A stretch of 15,807 nt of DNA from Pseudomonadota bacterium (GTDB lineage: Bacteria; Pseudomonadota; Gammaproteobacteria; Burkholderiales; Burkholderiaceae_B): the NCBI GenBank assembly GCA_023437255.1, contig JAEZGR010000010.1:1-15807 (forward strand). Direction: 5' to 3'. The notes beneath the pieces were generated by a model. It was not told where the DNA came from. It ran no database searches and worked only from the letters and a program-made list of their open reading frames with translations. The position numbers and the translations under genes are program-made. Shown in pieces: positions 8,502-15,754 of this stretch (the stretch's first letter is position 1; the number at the start of each line of letters is the position of its first letter).

Positions 8502-8526
8502 GCCGCCACCCGCTGAAGCGGGCGGC
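8502..8526 (+). terminator. Hairpin after murU, possible terminator
   Basis: GCCGCC, a 3-nt bulge ACC, then CGCT-GA-AGCG and GGCGGC form a strong stem directly after the murU stop. No U-run follows (GAAATG), so intrinsic termination is uncertain; it may instead protect the 3' end. A second small hairpin CCGC-TTAC-GCGG lies at 8539-8550. The rest of the gap to 8651 holds a repeated CGCTTAC (8540, 8559) and nothing else I can name. Confidence 0.45.
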
Positions 8527-8651
8527 GAAATGCTACACCCGCTTACGCGGTTCGCTTTCGCTTACCACTGCGCAGGCCCTTCTGTTCCACACACAAATCA
8601 CGCTTGTTAAACTCCCGGGGTGATTTATGCAAGAAAGGAATGAAAGCAAAC

Positions 8652-9347
8652 ATGTTCCGATCGTCGAAGCGAAACGCATTCAGACCAACGGCCTACGGCC
8701 CCTCGCGGCGCCGTGGCATCCCCCGGTGGCTGGTATTGTTGATCACCGGCATCGTTCTGGGTGCGGGCGGTCTGCTGTTCCTCCAGAAAAGCTACGGGCC
8801 CACGCGACTCACGGTCGAACAGTCTGAACAGCTGCATTACGACCTGAACAGCGCCAATATCGACAAGCAGCGCTTGCAGGCCCAGCTGAACCAGCACACC
8901 AACGACCTGAAAGAGGCGCAGAACCGGATCAAGCAACAGGAGGCCGAGTTGCAGCGGCGTCAGGCGGAGATCGACCGGCTGGCGTCAGACGTGGCCTTGT
9001 TCACGGAAACCGCACCCGAAGATCCGCGCGGCACATCGCCGGGCATACGCGCCGTATCGTTCAACTTCGAGAACGGTCAGCTCGACTACCACATCCTGGT
9101 CATGCAAGATGCCGGTGCCAAGCCCTTCAAGGGACAGGTCAGCATGGTGGCCGCCGGTCGTTATACCAACGGCCGCAGTGGCAACGTGGAACTGGAGCCG
9201 TTCCCGGTGTCGGTCGAGCGTTACAACCACCTGCAGGGCACGGTCGAGGTGCCCGAAGGCTTCACGCCTCGCGAGGTCACCATACAGATCCGTGCCGACG
9301 GCTCCGAGAAAGTCAGCGCGATGCGCGTGATCCGCGTACCGCGCTGA
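8652..9347 (+). CDS. Single-pass membrane protein with coiled coil, DUF6776-like
   Basis: The 231-residue product has a basic N-terminal tail (SSKRNAFRPTAYGPSRRR), one membrane helix (about 26-45), a periplasmic heptad-rich coiled coil (about 56-118, many Gln/Glu/Arg/Leu), and a C-terminal globular domain rich in beta strands (about 130-231, including SFNFENGQLDYHILVMQDAG). This layout matches an uncharacterised proteobacterial family annotated as DUF6776; no function is known to me. Start choice: the ATG at 8652 gives the basic tail but its AAGGA is 12 nt away; an ATG at 8640 would add four residues and a TTG at 8604 sixteen. The gene follows murU by about 150 bp and converges on glnQ. A scaffold or envelope role is only a guess from topology. 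Confidence 0.8.
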   Translation: MFRSSKRNAFRPTAYGPSRRRGIPRWLVLLITGIVLGAGGLLFLQKSYGPTRLTVEQSEQLHYDLNSANIDKQRLQAQLNQHTNDLKEAQNRIKQQEAELQRRQAEIDRLASDVALFTETAPEDPRGTSPGIRAVSFNFENGQLDYHILVMQDAGAKPFKGQVSMVAAGRYTNGRSGNVELEPFPVSVERYNHLQGTVEVPEGFTPREVTIQIRADGSEKVSAMRVIRVPR

Positions 9348-9362
9348 TTGCAAGCACGTGGC

Positions 9363-10087
<725 letters not shown>

Positions 10088-10091
<4 letters not shown>

Positions 10092-10927
10092 ACGATTTGG
10101 GTCCTGTGCTCGATGAATTTCAGGGTGAGCGCGATGAATCCGGTGAGGATCAGGTAAATGACCGCCACCGCGCCCCAGATTTCGACAGAGCGGAAGTTCG
10201 ACGCAATGATCTCCTGGCCCTGGCGGGTCAGTTCGGCCACACCGATCACGATGAAGAGCGAAGAATCCTTGAGACTGATGATGCACTGGTTGCCCATGGC
10301 CGGGATCATGCGCCGCAACGCGACCGGGCCGATGATATAGGTCAGGATCTTCCAGAACGGCAGGCCCATGGCCTCACCGGCTTCCTTCAGGCCCTTGGGA
10401 ACCGACTGCAACGCACCGCGCACGATCTCGGCGATATAGGCGCCGGAGTTGATCATGAGCGTGAAGATCGCCGCCATGACCGCGTCAATGCGCCAGTCCA
10501 TGAGCAGCGGCAGCGCGAAGTATATGAACATCACCTGCACCACGATGGGCGTGCCACGGATGATCAGAATGTAGACCTGCGCCAGGAAGGACAGCACCAG
10601 GGGCAGCTGCGCGGCAAAACGCCAGACGACGGCGAGCACAATCAACAACTTCAGCAGTGTCCAGGCCAATGGCGGCACTCCCGCCATGAACGTGTCGGCG
10701 AACCAGGAGCTGAGATGCAGAAGCAGGTAGAGCGCCACCAGTGTCAGCACAGCGATCACGACCGAACGTGTGGAAATGGGCACTTTCACATAGGTGGTGA
10801 CCACACCGCTCAGGAAGCCGATCACGGTACCGCCGATCAAGCCCAGCAGCGTGATCTGGACAGTCATCTTTGCGCCTTCAAGCAGGCTGGGTAGCGCATC
10901 CCAGATTGCAGACCATTCGAATGTCAC
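10088..10927 (-). CDS. glnP: Glutamine ABC transporter permease GlnP, with an internal extension
   Basis: This inner-membrane permease belongs to the His/Glu/Gln/Arg subfamily. It opens with [20 protein letters not shown], carries [19 protein letters not shown] (122-140), [15 protein letters not shown] (159-173), the EAA loop [19 protein letters not shown] (183-201) that docks onto GlnQ, and ends with [19 protein letters not shown] (224-242). It has 279 residues against 219 for E. coli GlnP. The difference is about 60 residues between the first helix and the RGTPIV segment (about 50-115), holding two extra hydrophobic stretches. Start is a GTG at 10927 with AAAGG 8 nt upstream. It sits between glnH and glnQ as in E. 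coli glnHPQ. Confidence 0.92.
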
Positions 10928-10960
10928 GTCATTCGCCTTTCAAAAATTAAAATGCGGACC

Positions 10961-11003
10961 AGCAAAAAGAACGGCGATCCCATGCACATTGGCCGGATCG
11001 CCG
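10961..11003 (-). terminator. Intrinsic-terminator-like hairpin between glnH and glnP
   Basis: On the minus strand CGGCGATCC (11003-10995), a 14-nt loop and GGATCGCCG (10980-10972) form a perfect 9-bp stem, followed directly by TTCTTTTTGCT. This has both elements of an intrinsic terminator and lies inside an apparent operon, about 90 nt after the glnH stop. It should reduce glnPQ transcription relative to glnH, or stabilise a processed glnH message. Confidence 0.7.
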
Positions 11004-11057
11004 CTATATGTTGAAGCCGGAGCAACCGCACGGCACCCGCAGCGATTGACCGCTGCC

Positions 11058-11089
11058 CGGGCCCGGTTGCCGCCGGATTCCGGGGCCCG
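11058..11089 (-). other. GC-rich hairpin just after the glnH stop
   Basis: On the minus strand CGGGGCCCGG-type arms (CGGGCCCCGG at 11089-11080 and CCGGGCCCG at 11066-11058) pair with a one-base bulge around a 13-nt loop, five bases after the glnH stop. There is no U-run. A smaller hairpin CAGCG/CGCTG follows near 11040-11055. Such structures often protect the 3' end of binding-protein messages; here this is inference. Confidence 0.45.
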
Positions 11090-11093
11090 CCGA

Positions 11094-11855
11094 TTACTGG
11101 CCCGCGACCTGTTTGCCGAACCACTTCTCGTAAATGGCATCGTATGTGCCATTGTTGCGCAGTTCAGCCAGCGCTTTGTTCACCACCGGAACGAGATCGC
11201 TGCCCTTGGGGAAACCGATACCGTAGAAATCACCGCTCTTGAGCGAACCGACGACCTTGACCTGGCCCTTGCCCGCCGTATTGGCGAAGTACTGAAGATT
11301 GGGCGTGTCGTGCACGACGGCATCGACGCGGCCCGTAGCCAGTTCAAGGAATGCGTTGTCAATGTTCGGGAACAGCTTCAGCTTGGCGTTCGGAACGTTC
11401 TCTTTCAGATAGTCGACCGTAGCCGTACCGATCTTGACCGCAACCAGCTTGCCGTCGAGATCTGAAGCCTTGTTGATCTCGTTGTTGTTGCTGCCGACCA
11501 GCAGCGCCAGACCGCTTTCGTAGTAGGGGTCAGAGAAATCAATGACCTTCTTGCGGTCGTCGCGGATCGTGATGCCGGCCAGTGCGGCGTCGATATTGCG
11601 AGTCTGCAGACCGGGAATAATGCCGTTGAAATCCATGGGGCGCAGCTGGTAGGTGAGCCCAGCCTGTTGCGCGATCGCTTCCCAGAGATCGATGTCGAAA
11701 CCGGTGTATTTTCCGTCTTGTTTGAACTCGAACGGCACGAAAGCCGTGTCGGTGGCCACAAGCAGCTGCTTGCCTTGTGCGAGCGCCTGGCCGGCAGGCA
11801 GTGCCAGCGCCAGGGTTACGCCTGCGGCGAATGCTTTGATCATATTCGTCGACAT
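11094..11855 (-). CDS. glnH: Periplasmic glutamine-binding protein GlnH
   Basis: GlnH captures glutamine in the periplasm and delivers it to GlnP. The 253 residues begin with a signal peptide ending PAGQALA (cleavage near 26), then [50 protein letters not shown] with the ligand-binding Arg, [25 protein letters not shown] with the conserved Asp, and a C-terminal [13 protein letters not shown]. These segments match E. coli GlnH almost block by block, which supports glutamine over other amino acids. Start ATG at 11855 has AGGAG at 11865-11861, 5 nt away. It appears to have its own promoter and is the first gene of glnHPQ, downstream of metQ on the same strand. Confidence 0.93.
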   Translation of the reverse strand: MSTNMIKAFAAGVTLALALPAGQALAQGKQLLVATDTAFVPFEFKQDGKYTGFDIDLWEAIAQQAGLTYQLRPMDFNGIIPGLQTRNIDAALAGITIRDDRKKVIDFSDPYYESGLALLVGSNNNEINKASDLDGKLVAVKIGTATVDYLKENVPNAKLKLFPNIDNAFLELATGRVDAVVHDTPNLQYFANTAGKGQVKVVGSLKSGDFYGIGFPKGSDLVPVVNKALAELRNNGTYDAIYEKWFGKQVAGQ

Positions 11856-11887
11856 GATGTCTCCTATCGGTTCACGCGTTCTTGCGA

Positions 11888-11926
11888 ATTATGTTCTCCG
11901 CCGGTGCTCGTGACAACGGCGGAGAA
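11888..11926 (-). promoter_or_regulatory. glnH promoter with a dyad operator
   Basis: On the minus strand a -35 TTGTCA (11916-11911), a 17-bp spacer and a -10 CATAAT (11893-11888) make a good sigma70 promoter, with a start near 11881 and a leader of about 26 nt. A perfect 10-bp inverted repeat is laid over it: TTCTCCGCCG (11926-11917) ends right before the -35, and CGGCGGAGAA (11903-11894) fills the end of the spacer up to the -10. Arm centres are 23 bp apart, on the order of two helical turns. This looks like a repressor or dimeric regulator site. It could also act as an RNA hairpin at the metQ 3' end, though no U-run follows. Confidence 0.7.
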
Positions 11927-11948
11927 AGGCGTATCGTAACCGATTCCT

Positions 11949-12737
11949 TCAGAATGCCGGAACGATAGAACCCTTGTACTTCTCTTGAATGAAGGTGCGC
12001 ACCTCGTCGCTCTGCAGTGCCTTCACCAGCTTCTGCACTGCAGCATCGTCCTTGCGGGCTTCTGCGGTCGCCACGAGATTCGCATAGGGCGAATCCTCAC
12101 CTTCAATGAACAAGGCGTCGTTCACGGGGTTCAGACCCGCTTCCAGCGCGTAGTTGGTGTTGATGAGCGCCATGTCGACATCGGGCAGCACGCGCGGCAG
12201 CGTGGCTGCTTCAAGTTCACGGAACTTCAGGTTCTTGGGATTCTCGGCGATATCGCGGGCGGTGGCCAGAATGTTCGAGGGATCCTTCAACTTGATGAGG
12301 CCCTGCTTCTGGAGCAGCAACAACGCACGCGCACCGTTGGAGGGGTCGTTGGGCAGGGCGACCTGCGCACCGTCCTTCAGTTCATTGATGTCCTTGATCT
12401 TGCTGGAGTAGGCACCGAACGGCTCCACGTGCACCAGGCCGACCGAAACGAGATTCGTCTTGCGCTCGGCGTTGAACGAGTCGAGGTAAGGCTTGTGCTG
12501 GAAGAAGTTCGCGTCGAGCTGGCCGTCAGCGACCTGGACGTTCGGCTGGACGTAATCGGTGAACACCTTGATGTCGAGCTCCACGCCTTCTTTGGCCAGC
12601 GCAGGCTTCACGAACTCGAGCAGTTCGGCATGTGGCACCGGCGTCGCGGCAACGGCCAGCTTCTCGGCATGGGCGGCGGAACCAGCAAAAACGGCCGCCA
12701 GCGCAAATGCGGCAACGGGGGCAAATTTCTTGAACAT
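11949..12737 (-). CDS. metQ: D-methionine/methionine-binding protein MetQ
   Basis: MetQ is the substrate-binding component of the MetNI importer (NlpA/MetQ family). The 262 residues show a signal peptide (MFKKFAPVAAFALAAVFAGS..AHA), then VAATPVPHAELLEFVKPAL, DYVQPNVQVADGQLDANFFQ, a VEPFGAYSSK segment, ALPNDPSNGARALLLLQKQGLI in two blocks, and a DMALINTNYALEAGL stretch, all standard for the family. Unlike E. coli MetQ there is no lipobox cysteine; the AHA|EK site implies a soluble periplasmic protein. The start ATG at 12737 has GGAG 6 nt upstream; an in-frame TTG at 12749 would add four residues and include that site. Third gene after metN and metI. Confidence 0.94.
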   Translation of the reverse strand: MFKKFAPVAAFALAAVFAGSAAHAEKLAVAATPVPHAELLEFVKPALAKEGVELDIKVFTDYVQPNVQVADGQLDANFFQHKPYLDSFNAERKTNLVSVGLVHVEPFGAYSSKIKDINELKDGAQVALPNDPSNGARALLLLQKQGLIKLKDPSNILATARDIAENPKNLKFRELEAATLPRVLPDVDMALINTNYALEAGLNPVNDALFIEGEDSPYANLVATAEARKDDAAVQKLVKALQSDEVRTFIQEKYKGSIVPAF

Positions 12738-12755
12738 GTCTATCTCCAAAGCGGC

Positions 12756-13415
12756 TTACTTACGGTTCAAACGGGCGACCAGGCGGTCGCCGAATACTTG
12801 CAGCACCTGCACCATGATGACAAGGATCACCACGGTCACGATCATGACGTCGGTCTGATAACGCTGATATCCGAAACGCAGCGCCAGATCGCCCAACCCG
12901 CCCCCGCCAATCACGCCCGACATGGCGGAGTACCCGACCAGCGCAATGGCAGTGACGATCACCGCCGCCACAATGCCGGTCATGGCCTCGGGCAGCAGCG
13001 CCAGCAATACGGTCTGGCGCGAATTTGCGCCCATGGCACGACAGGCCTCGGAAACGCCGGGATCGAGCTCGCGCAGCACGTTTTCCACCAGCCGCCCGAA
13101 GAACGGCGCGGCGCTGGCCACGAGTGGTGGAATGGCGCCTTCCACACCCAGCGACGTGCCGGCCAGTACCCGGGTGAAAGGAATCATGACAATCAGAAGA
13201 ATGAGGAAGGGGACGGAGCGCAGCACGTTCACCACGAAGGACAGCACCTGATACACAGGCGCATTGGCCAGCATCTGGCGAGGGCTCGTGAGAAACAGAA
13301 TGACGCCCAACGGCAGGCCGATCAGAACCGTGAACAGAAGCGAGAAGCCCGTCATCAACAACGTGTCGATGGTGGCTTCGCCGATCAGCAGCCAGTCAAT
13401 ATTGCCGAAGTTCAT
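12756..13415 (-). CDS. metI: Methionine ABC transporter permease MetI
   Basis: MetI is the inner-membrane permease of the MetNI importer and works as a homodimer. The 219 residues have five hydrophobic segments, the RSVPFLILLIVMIPFTR stretch, the EAA coupling loop VSEACRAMGANSRQTVLLAL, and the characteristic GYSAMSGVIGGGGLGDLA near the C terminus. Length matches the 217-residue E. coli protein. The ATG at 13415 overlaps the metN stop (ATGA); the in-frame extension to 13475 is translated metN sequence in another frame and is rejected. It is followed 18 bp later by metQ. Confidence 0.95.
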   Translation of the reverse strand: MNFGNIDWLLIGEATIDTLLMTGFSLLFTVLIGLPLGVILFLTSPRQMLANAPVYQVLSFVVNVLRSVPFLILLIVMIPFTRVLAGTSLGVEGAIPPLVASAAPFFGRLVENVLRELDPGVSEACRAMGANSRQTVLLALLPEAMTGIVAAVIVTAIALVGYSAMSGVIGGGGLGDLALRFGYQRYQTDVMIVTVVILVIMVQVLQVFGDRLVARLNRK

Positions 13416-14422
13416 TGGTGCAACTCCTCGCAGACGACACCTTCCGCGCGCAGCTCTTCCGGCAGGCGCAGGCACGAGTCGGGAGGGCCTTCGACCGCCA
13501 CCACCAGTTGCCCGTACGGCGTATCCTTGATCCGGCCCACCGACCCCTGCAGAATGCTCAGGTCGACGCCAAGATCTCGGCTGACGCGGCTCAACAGGGG
13601 TTGCAGCGTTGAATCGCCCTTGAAGCTCAGGCGCAGCAGCGTGCCCTGCATGCCCTGCGCAACATCACGCCAGCCTTCCGCATCGAGACCACTTTCCGAA
13701 AGCAGCGACTGCGTCACCGCATGCTGAGGGTGCAGGAAGACATCGAGCACCTCGCCGCACTCGACGATCTGACCGGCGTCAATGACGGCCACGCGATCAC
13801 ACACGCTTCGGATCACGTCCATGCCGTGTGTGATCAGCACAATGGTCAGCCCGAGGCTGCGATTGATATCGATCAGCAGTCGCAGAATGGACTGCGTGGT
13901 TTCGGGGTCGAGCGCCGAAGTGGCCTCGTCGCACAACAGAAGGCGGGGTCGGCTGGCGAGCGCACGCGCAATGCCGACACGCTGTTGCTGCCCGCCGGAA
14001 AGCTGGCGGGGGTACTTGTTTGCGTGCTCCGACAACCCGACCAGGGCCAGCACCTCGTGCGCACGCTCACGCTGCTCCCGGCGGCTCAAGCCTGCCAGTC
14101 GCAATGGAAAGCACACATTGTCGATGACCGTGCGCGAGCTGAGCAGATTGAAATGCTGAAACACCATGCCTACTGATTGGCGGAACTTGCGCAGTTCGGC
14201 CTCGCTATAGGCGGTGATGTCCTGCCCGTCGATGACGACACGCCCCTCGGTGGGGCGTTCAAGCAGGTTGAGCATGCGGATCAGAGTGCTTTTGCCAGCA
14301 CCCGAGCGACCGATGATGCCGAAGATCTCGCCTCGCTCGATGCGCAGGCTCACGCCGGCCAGGGCGTGCGAGACGCGCTCCGGCGTTGCGTAGGTCTTGC
14401 GCAGATTTTCGAGGACAATCAA
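13412..14422 (-). CDS. metN: Methionine ABC transporter ATP-binding protein MetN
   Basis: MetN hydrolyses ATP to drive methionine uptake. The 336 residues show Walker A GRSGAGKST (38-46), the Q-loop FQHFNLL, signature LSGGQQQR (141-148), Walker B LLLCDEATSALD (161-172) and H-loop THGMD (198-202). The C-terminal 75 residues (about 260-335) form the NIL/ACT-like domain that binds methionine and inhibits transport when internal methionine is high (known for E. coli MetN). The only usable start is TTG at 14422: no ATG or GTG lies between the upstream in-frame stop and the conserved MIVLENLRKTYA. There is no clear Shine-Dalgarno; the bases before TTG read AACCCCGCC. First gene of metNIQ. Confidence 0.94.
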   Translation of the reverse strand: MIVLENLRKTYATPERVSHALAGVSLRIERGEIFGIIGRSGAGKSTLIRMLNLLERPTEGRVVIDGQDITAYSEAELRKFRQSVGMVFQHFNLLSSRTVIDNVCFPLRLAGLSRREQRERAHEVLALVGLSEHANKYPRQLSGGQQQRVGIARALASRPRLLLCDEATSALDPETTQSILRLLIDINRSLGLTIVLITHGMDVIRSVCDRVAVIDAGQIVECGEVLDVFLHPQHAVTQSLLSESGLDAEGWRDVAQGMQGTLLRLSFKGDSTLQPLLSRVSRDLGVDLSILQGSVGRIKDTPYGQLVVAVEGPPDSCLRLPEELRAEGVVCEELHQ

Positions 14423-14546
14423 GGCGGGGTTCTCTGAATACGGAAAACCGCAGGATCACTGCGGCAGGCAGCAGAATTTAACATGGGCTTTTGAAACTTT
14501 GGCGCCCTAGCTTACAACCAGCGGTTATAAAGAGCGATTCTGCAAA
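14423..14546 (-). promoter_or_regulatory. Structured metN leader, candidate attenuator
   Basis: The presumed transcript (from about 14546) can form GCAGAAT/ATTCTGC (14543-14537 with 14477-14471), enclosing AACC-GCT-GGTT (14526-14516) and GGGC/GCCC (14507-14504 with 14488-14485). Then comes CCGCAG-TGATC-CTGCGG (14464-14448) followed by UUUUCC. The CUGC of the closing stem could pair with the first arm of that last hairpin instead. It resembles no SAM riboswitch that I can recall. Individual stems are short enough to arise by chance. Confidence 0.35.
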
Positions 14547-14552
14547 CCTTGT

Positions 14553-14581
14553 ATTTTACCAACCCCGCCAGGCAGCGTCAG
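14553..14581 (-). promoter_or_regulatory. Candidate metN promoter
   Basis: On the minus strand CTGACG (14581-14576), a 17-bp spacer and TAAAAT (14558-14553) form a plausible sigma70 promoter. The -35 overlaps the stop codon of the upstream lipocalin gene. A TATAAC at 14529-14524 is a weaker alternative without a good -35. Confidence 0.45.
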
Positions 14582-15120
14582 GGCTCGGTTCTGATTACCT
14601 TGTCGGTCGCGAAGCCCAGCGTTTCGGCACGCGCAAGCAGCTTGTCGATCGTAGCCGGGTCGCCTTCCTTGTCTCGCGACAACACCCACAGATATTTTCG
14701 GTCGGGCGTGCCGACCAGAGCGTACTGGTAATCGCCTTCGATCTGGATGATCCAGTAGTCGCCCCACACCATTGGCAGCCATGAAGTCCAGGCGGGCGCA
14801 AAGCGCACTTCCAGCCGCGCCGGATCGGTTTGCCCGCCAACCCGCGCGAGGCGGCCTTCTGCCGTGGCCACCTTGGTGGTGCCATCGGCCTTGCGACATT
14901 GATTGGTGACGTCGAGCCCGCCATCGGACCGCACTACATATTCGGCACGCACATCGCCCGCGCACTGAGCCTGGAAACTGGCCGGCAACCGTGCCTGCTC
15001 ATACCAGGTGCCGGCATACGCCTGCAGATCGACACCCTGCTGAACAGGCAGCTCGCGGGGCGAGGACGCACAGGCGGCAAGCGCCACGGCAACGGCGGAC
15101 ACCAACAGGAGCTTCTTCAT
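14578..15120 (-). CDS. blc: Outer-membrane lipocalin lipoprotein, Blc-like
   Basis: Bacterial lipocalins are lipid-anchored beta-barrels that bind fatty acids or lysophospholipids and are induced by envelope stress in E. coli. The 180 residues begin with a lipoprotein signal MKKLLLVSAVAVALAAC with the lipidated Cys at 17; Ala-Ser follow, so no inner-membrane retention signal. The lipocalin GxW motif is YAGTWYEQARLP (35-46), and the conserved YALVGTPDRKYLWVLSR ends the barrel. Length equals E. coli Blc (177). The ATG at 15120 has AAGGAAG 4 nt upstream; an upstream in-frame start at 15189 adds a tail unlike a signal peptide. Cys53 and Cys75 might form a disulfide. Same strand as, and just downstream of, the Gly-rich gene. 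Confidence 0.92.
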   Translation of the reverse strand: MKKLLLVSAVAVALAACASSPRELPVQQGVDLQAYAGTWYEQARLPASFQAQCAGDVRAEYVVRSDGGLDVTNQCRKADGTTKVATAEGRLARVGGQTDPARLEVRFAPAWTSWLPMVWGDYWIIQIEGDYQYALVGTPDRKYLWVLSRDKEGDPATIDKLLARAETLGFATDKVIRTEP

Positions 15121-15145
15121 TGTTCTTCCTTTTTGAATCGTGGCG

Positions 15146-15169
15146 CCCCGCCGGTCACAGCCGGCGGGG
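15146..15169 (-). terminator. Hairpin between the Gly-rich gene and blc
   Basis: CCCCGCCGG-loop(6)-CCGGCGGGG is a perfect 9-bp stem located 23 nt after the Gly-rich gene's stop and about 15 nt before the blc ribosome-binding site. There is no U-run on the minus strand (CGCCACG follows), so it may attenuate or protect rather than terminate. Confidence 0.5.
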
Positions 15170-15192
15170 TCTGCCTCATTGTGCCTCATCTA

Positions 15193-15597
15193 TCAGTTGC
15201 CACCACCGCTGGAACCGCCGGAACCAGAGCCGTCGCCGGATGCGCCATCACCGGTGCCGGTGCCCGAGCCGGTCCCCGTTCCAGTGCCGTCCTGACCACC
15301 GGTGCCAGGGGCAGTTCCGCTGTCGCCGGCCGCGCCCGACTGCCCCGTACCATTACCAGTATTGGGCCGCTTCTCGCTGACGTGTTCGGGGTTGCCGCTG
15401 CGATCAAGAGGCGGCGGCGTAACGACCGCCCCCTGGCTCGTTTCAGTTTGGGACGGCGTCACGGGTGCATGCGGCGAGGTCGTCCCCACGCCATCGCCAC
15501 CACCGTGGCCACCCGCACCGGCTGCCGCCTGCGCGTAAACAGCGGGTACGCCTACCAGGGCGCCGGAGCACAGAGCTACTGCAAGAAATTTCTTCAT
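15193..15597 (-). CDS. Small secreted Gly/Thr/Ser-rich protein of unknown function
   Basis: I do not recognise a family. The 134 residues start with a signal peptide MKKFLAVALCSGALVGVPAV ending VYA|QA (about 22). A Gly/Ala/His region (23-38) follows, then a Pro/Thr/Ser part with PPPLDRSGNPEHVSEKRP (61-78), and a tail from about 79 built of TG, SG and DG units (GTGTGTGSGTGTGDG) ending SGGGN. The tail is low complexity and probably disordered. The start ATG at 15597 has GGAGGTAACC directly upstream, an excellent ribosome-binding site, so the gene looks real and well translated. The in-frame ATG at 15693 adds a basic tail unlike a signal peptide. It is divergent from the CsbD-like gene and upstream of blc. 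Confidence 0.72.
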   Translation of the reverse strand: MKKFLAVALCSGALVGVPAVYAQAAAGAGGHGGGDGVGTTSPHAPVTPSQTETSQGAVVTPPPLDRSGNPEHVSEKRPNTGNGTGQSGAAGDSGTAPGTGGQDGTGTGTGSGTGTGDGASGDGSGSGGSSGGGN

Positions 15598-15754
15598 GGT
15601 TACCTCCGATAAAGCCGAAATTGGCCAAGGAGATACAGCAATGCCCATGCCCCGCCTGCGCACTTTGCCAAGTGAAAATCGCAGGCACTGCACTTGCTCA
15701 AGGGCCTCGAGCGCTCAATGCAGAGCGCATTTCAAAAACTATAGGAGAGCCAAT
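15598..15754. promoter_or_regulatory. Divergent intergenic region, Gly-rich gene / csbD-like gene
   Basis: This 157-bp gap must hold both promoters. Visible elements are the palindrome TTGGCCAA (15621-15628) and the perfect inverted repeat GCGCTC-AATGCA-GAGCGC (15711-15728), which lies about 26 bp before the csbD-like start and could be an operator. No convincing -35/-10 pair stands out. Confidence 0.3.

Noticed and set aside
8627..8827. Short plus-strand frame (66 codons) starting ATG at 8627 after GGGGTG
   Set aside because: It overlaps the start of the DUF6776-like gene out of frame, and the peptide shows no structure; the longer frame has a clear membrane helix and coiled coil.
11985..13727. 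Plus-strand open frame of 580 codons opposite metQ, metI and metN
   Set aside because: It runs antisense to three firmly identified transporter genes, is rich in His/Gln/Arg as expected of a GC-rich shadow frame, and has no recognisable domain.
14423..14546. Known SAM or SAH riboswitch upstream of metN
   Set aside because: I could not place the conserved cores of the SAM-I, SAM-II or SAH classes as I remember them; only an unnamed structured leader is reported.
15227..15320. Repetitive plus-strand DNA over the Gly-rich tail as a CRISPR or tandem-repeat array
   Set aside because: The repetition comes from GGx/ACx codons for Gly, Thr and Ser; there are no regular repeat and spacer units.
14830..15612. 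Plus-strand open frame of 260 codons opposite blc and the Gly-rich gene
   Set aside because: It crosses two minus-strand genes with signal peptides and strong ribosome-binding sites, and shows no family signature.
15621..15628. Palindrome TTGGCCAA as a separate operator finding
   Set aside because: An 8-bp palindrome is expected by chance at this scale and it is not positioned against a visible promoter.
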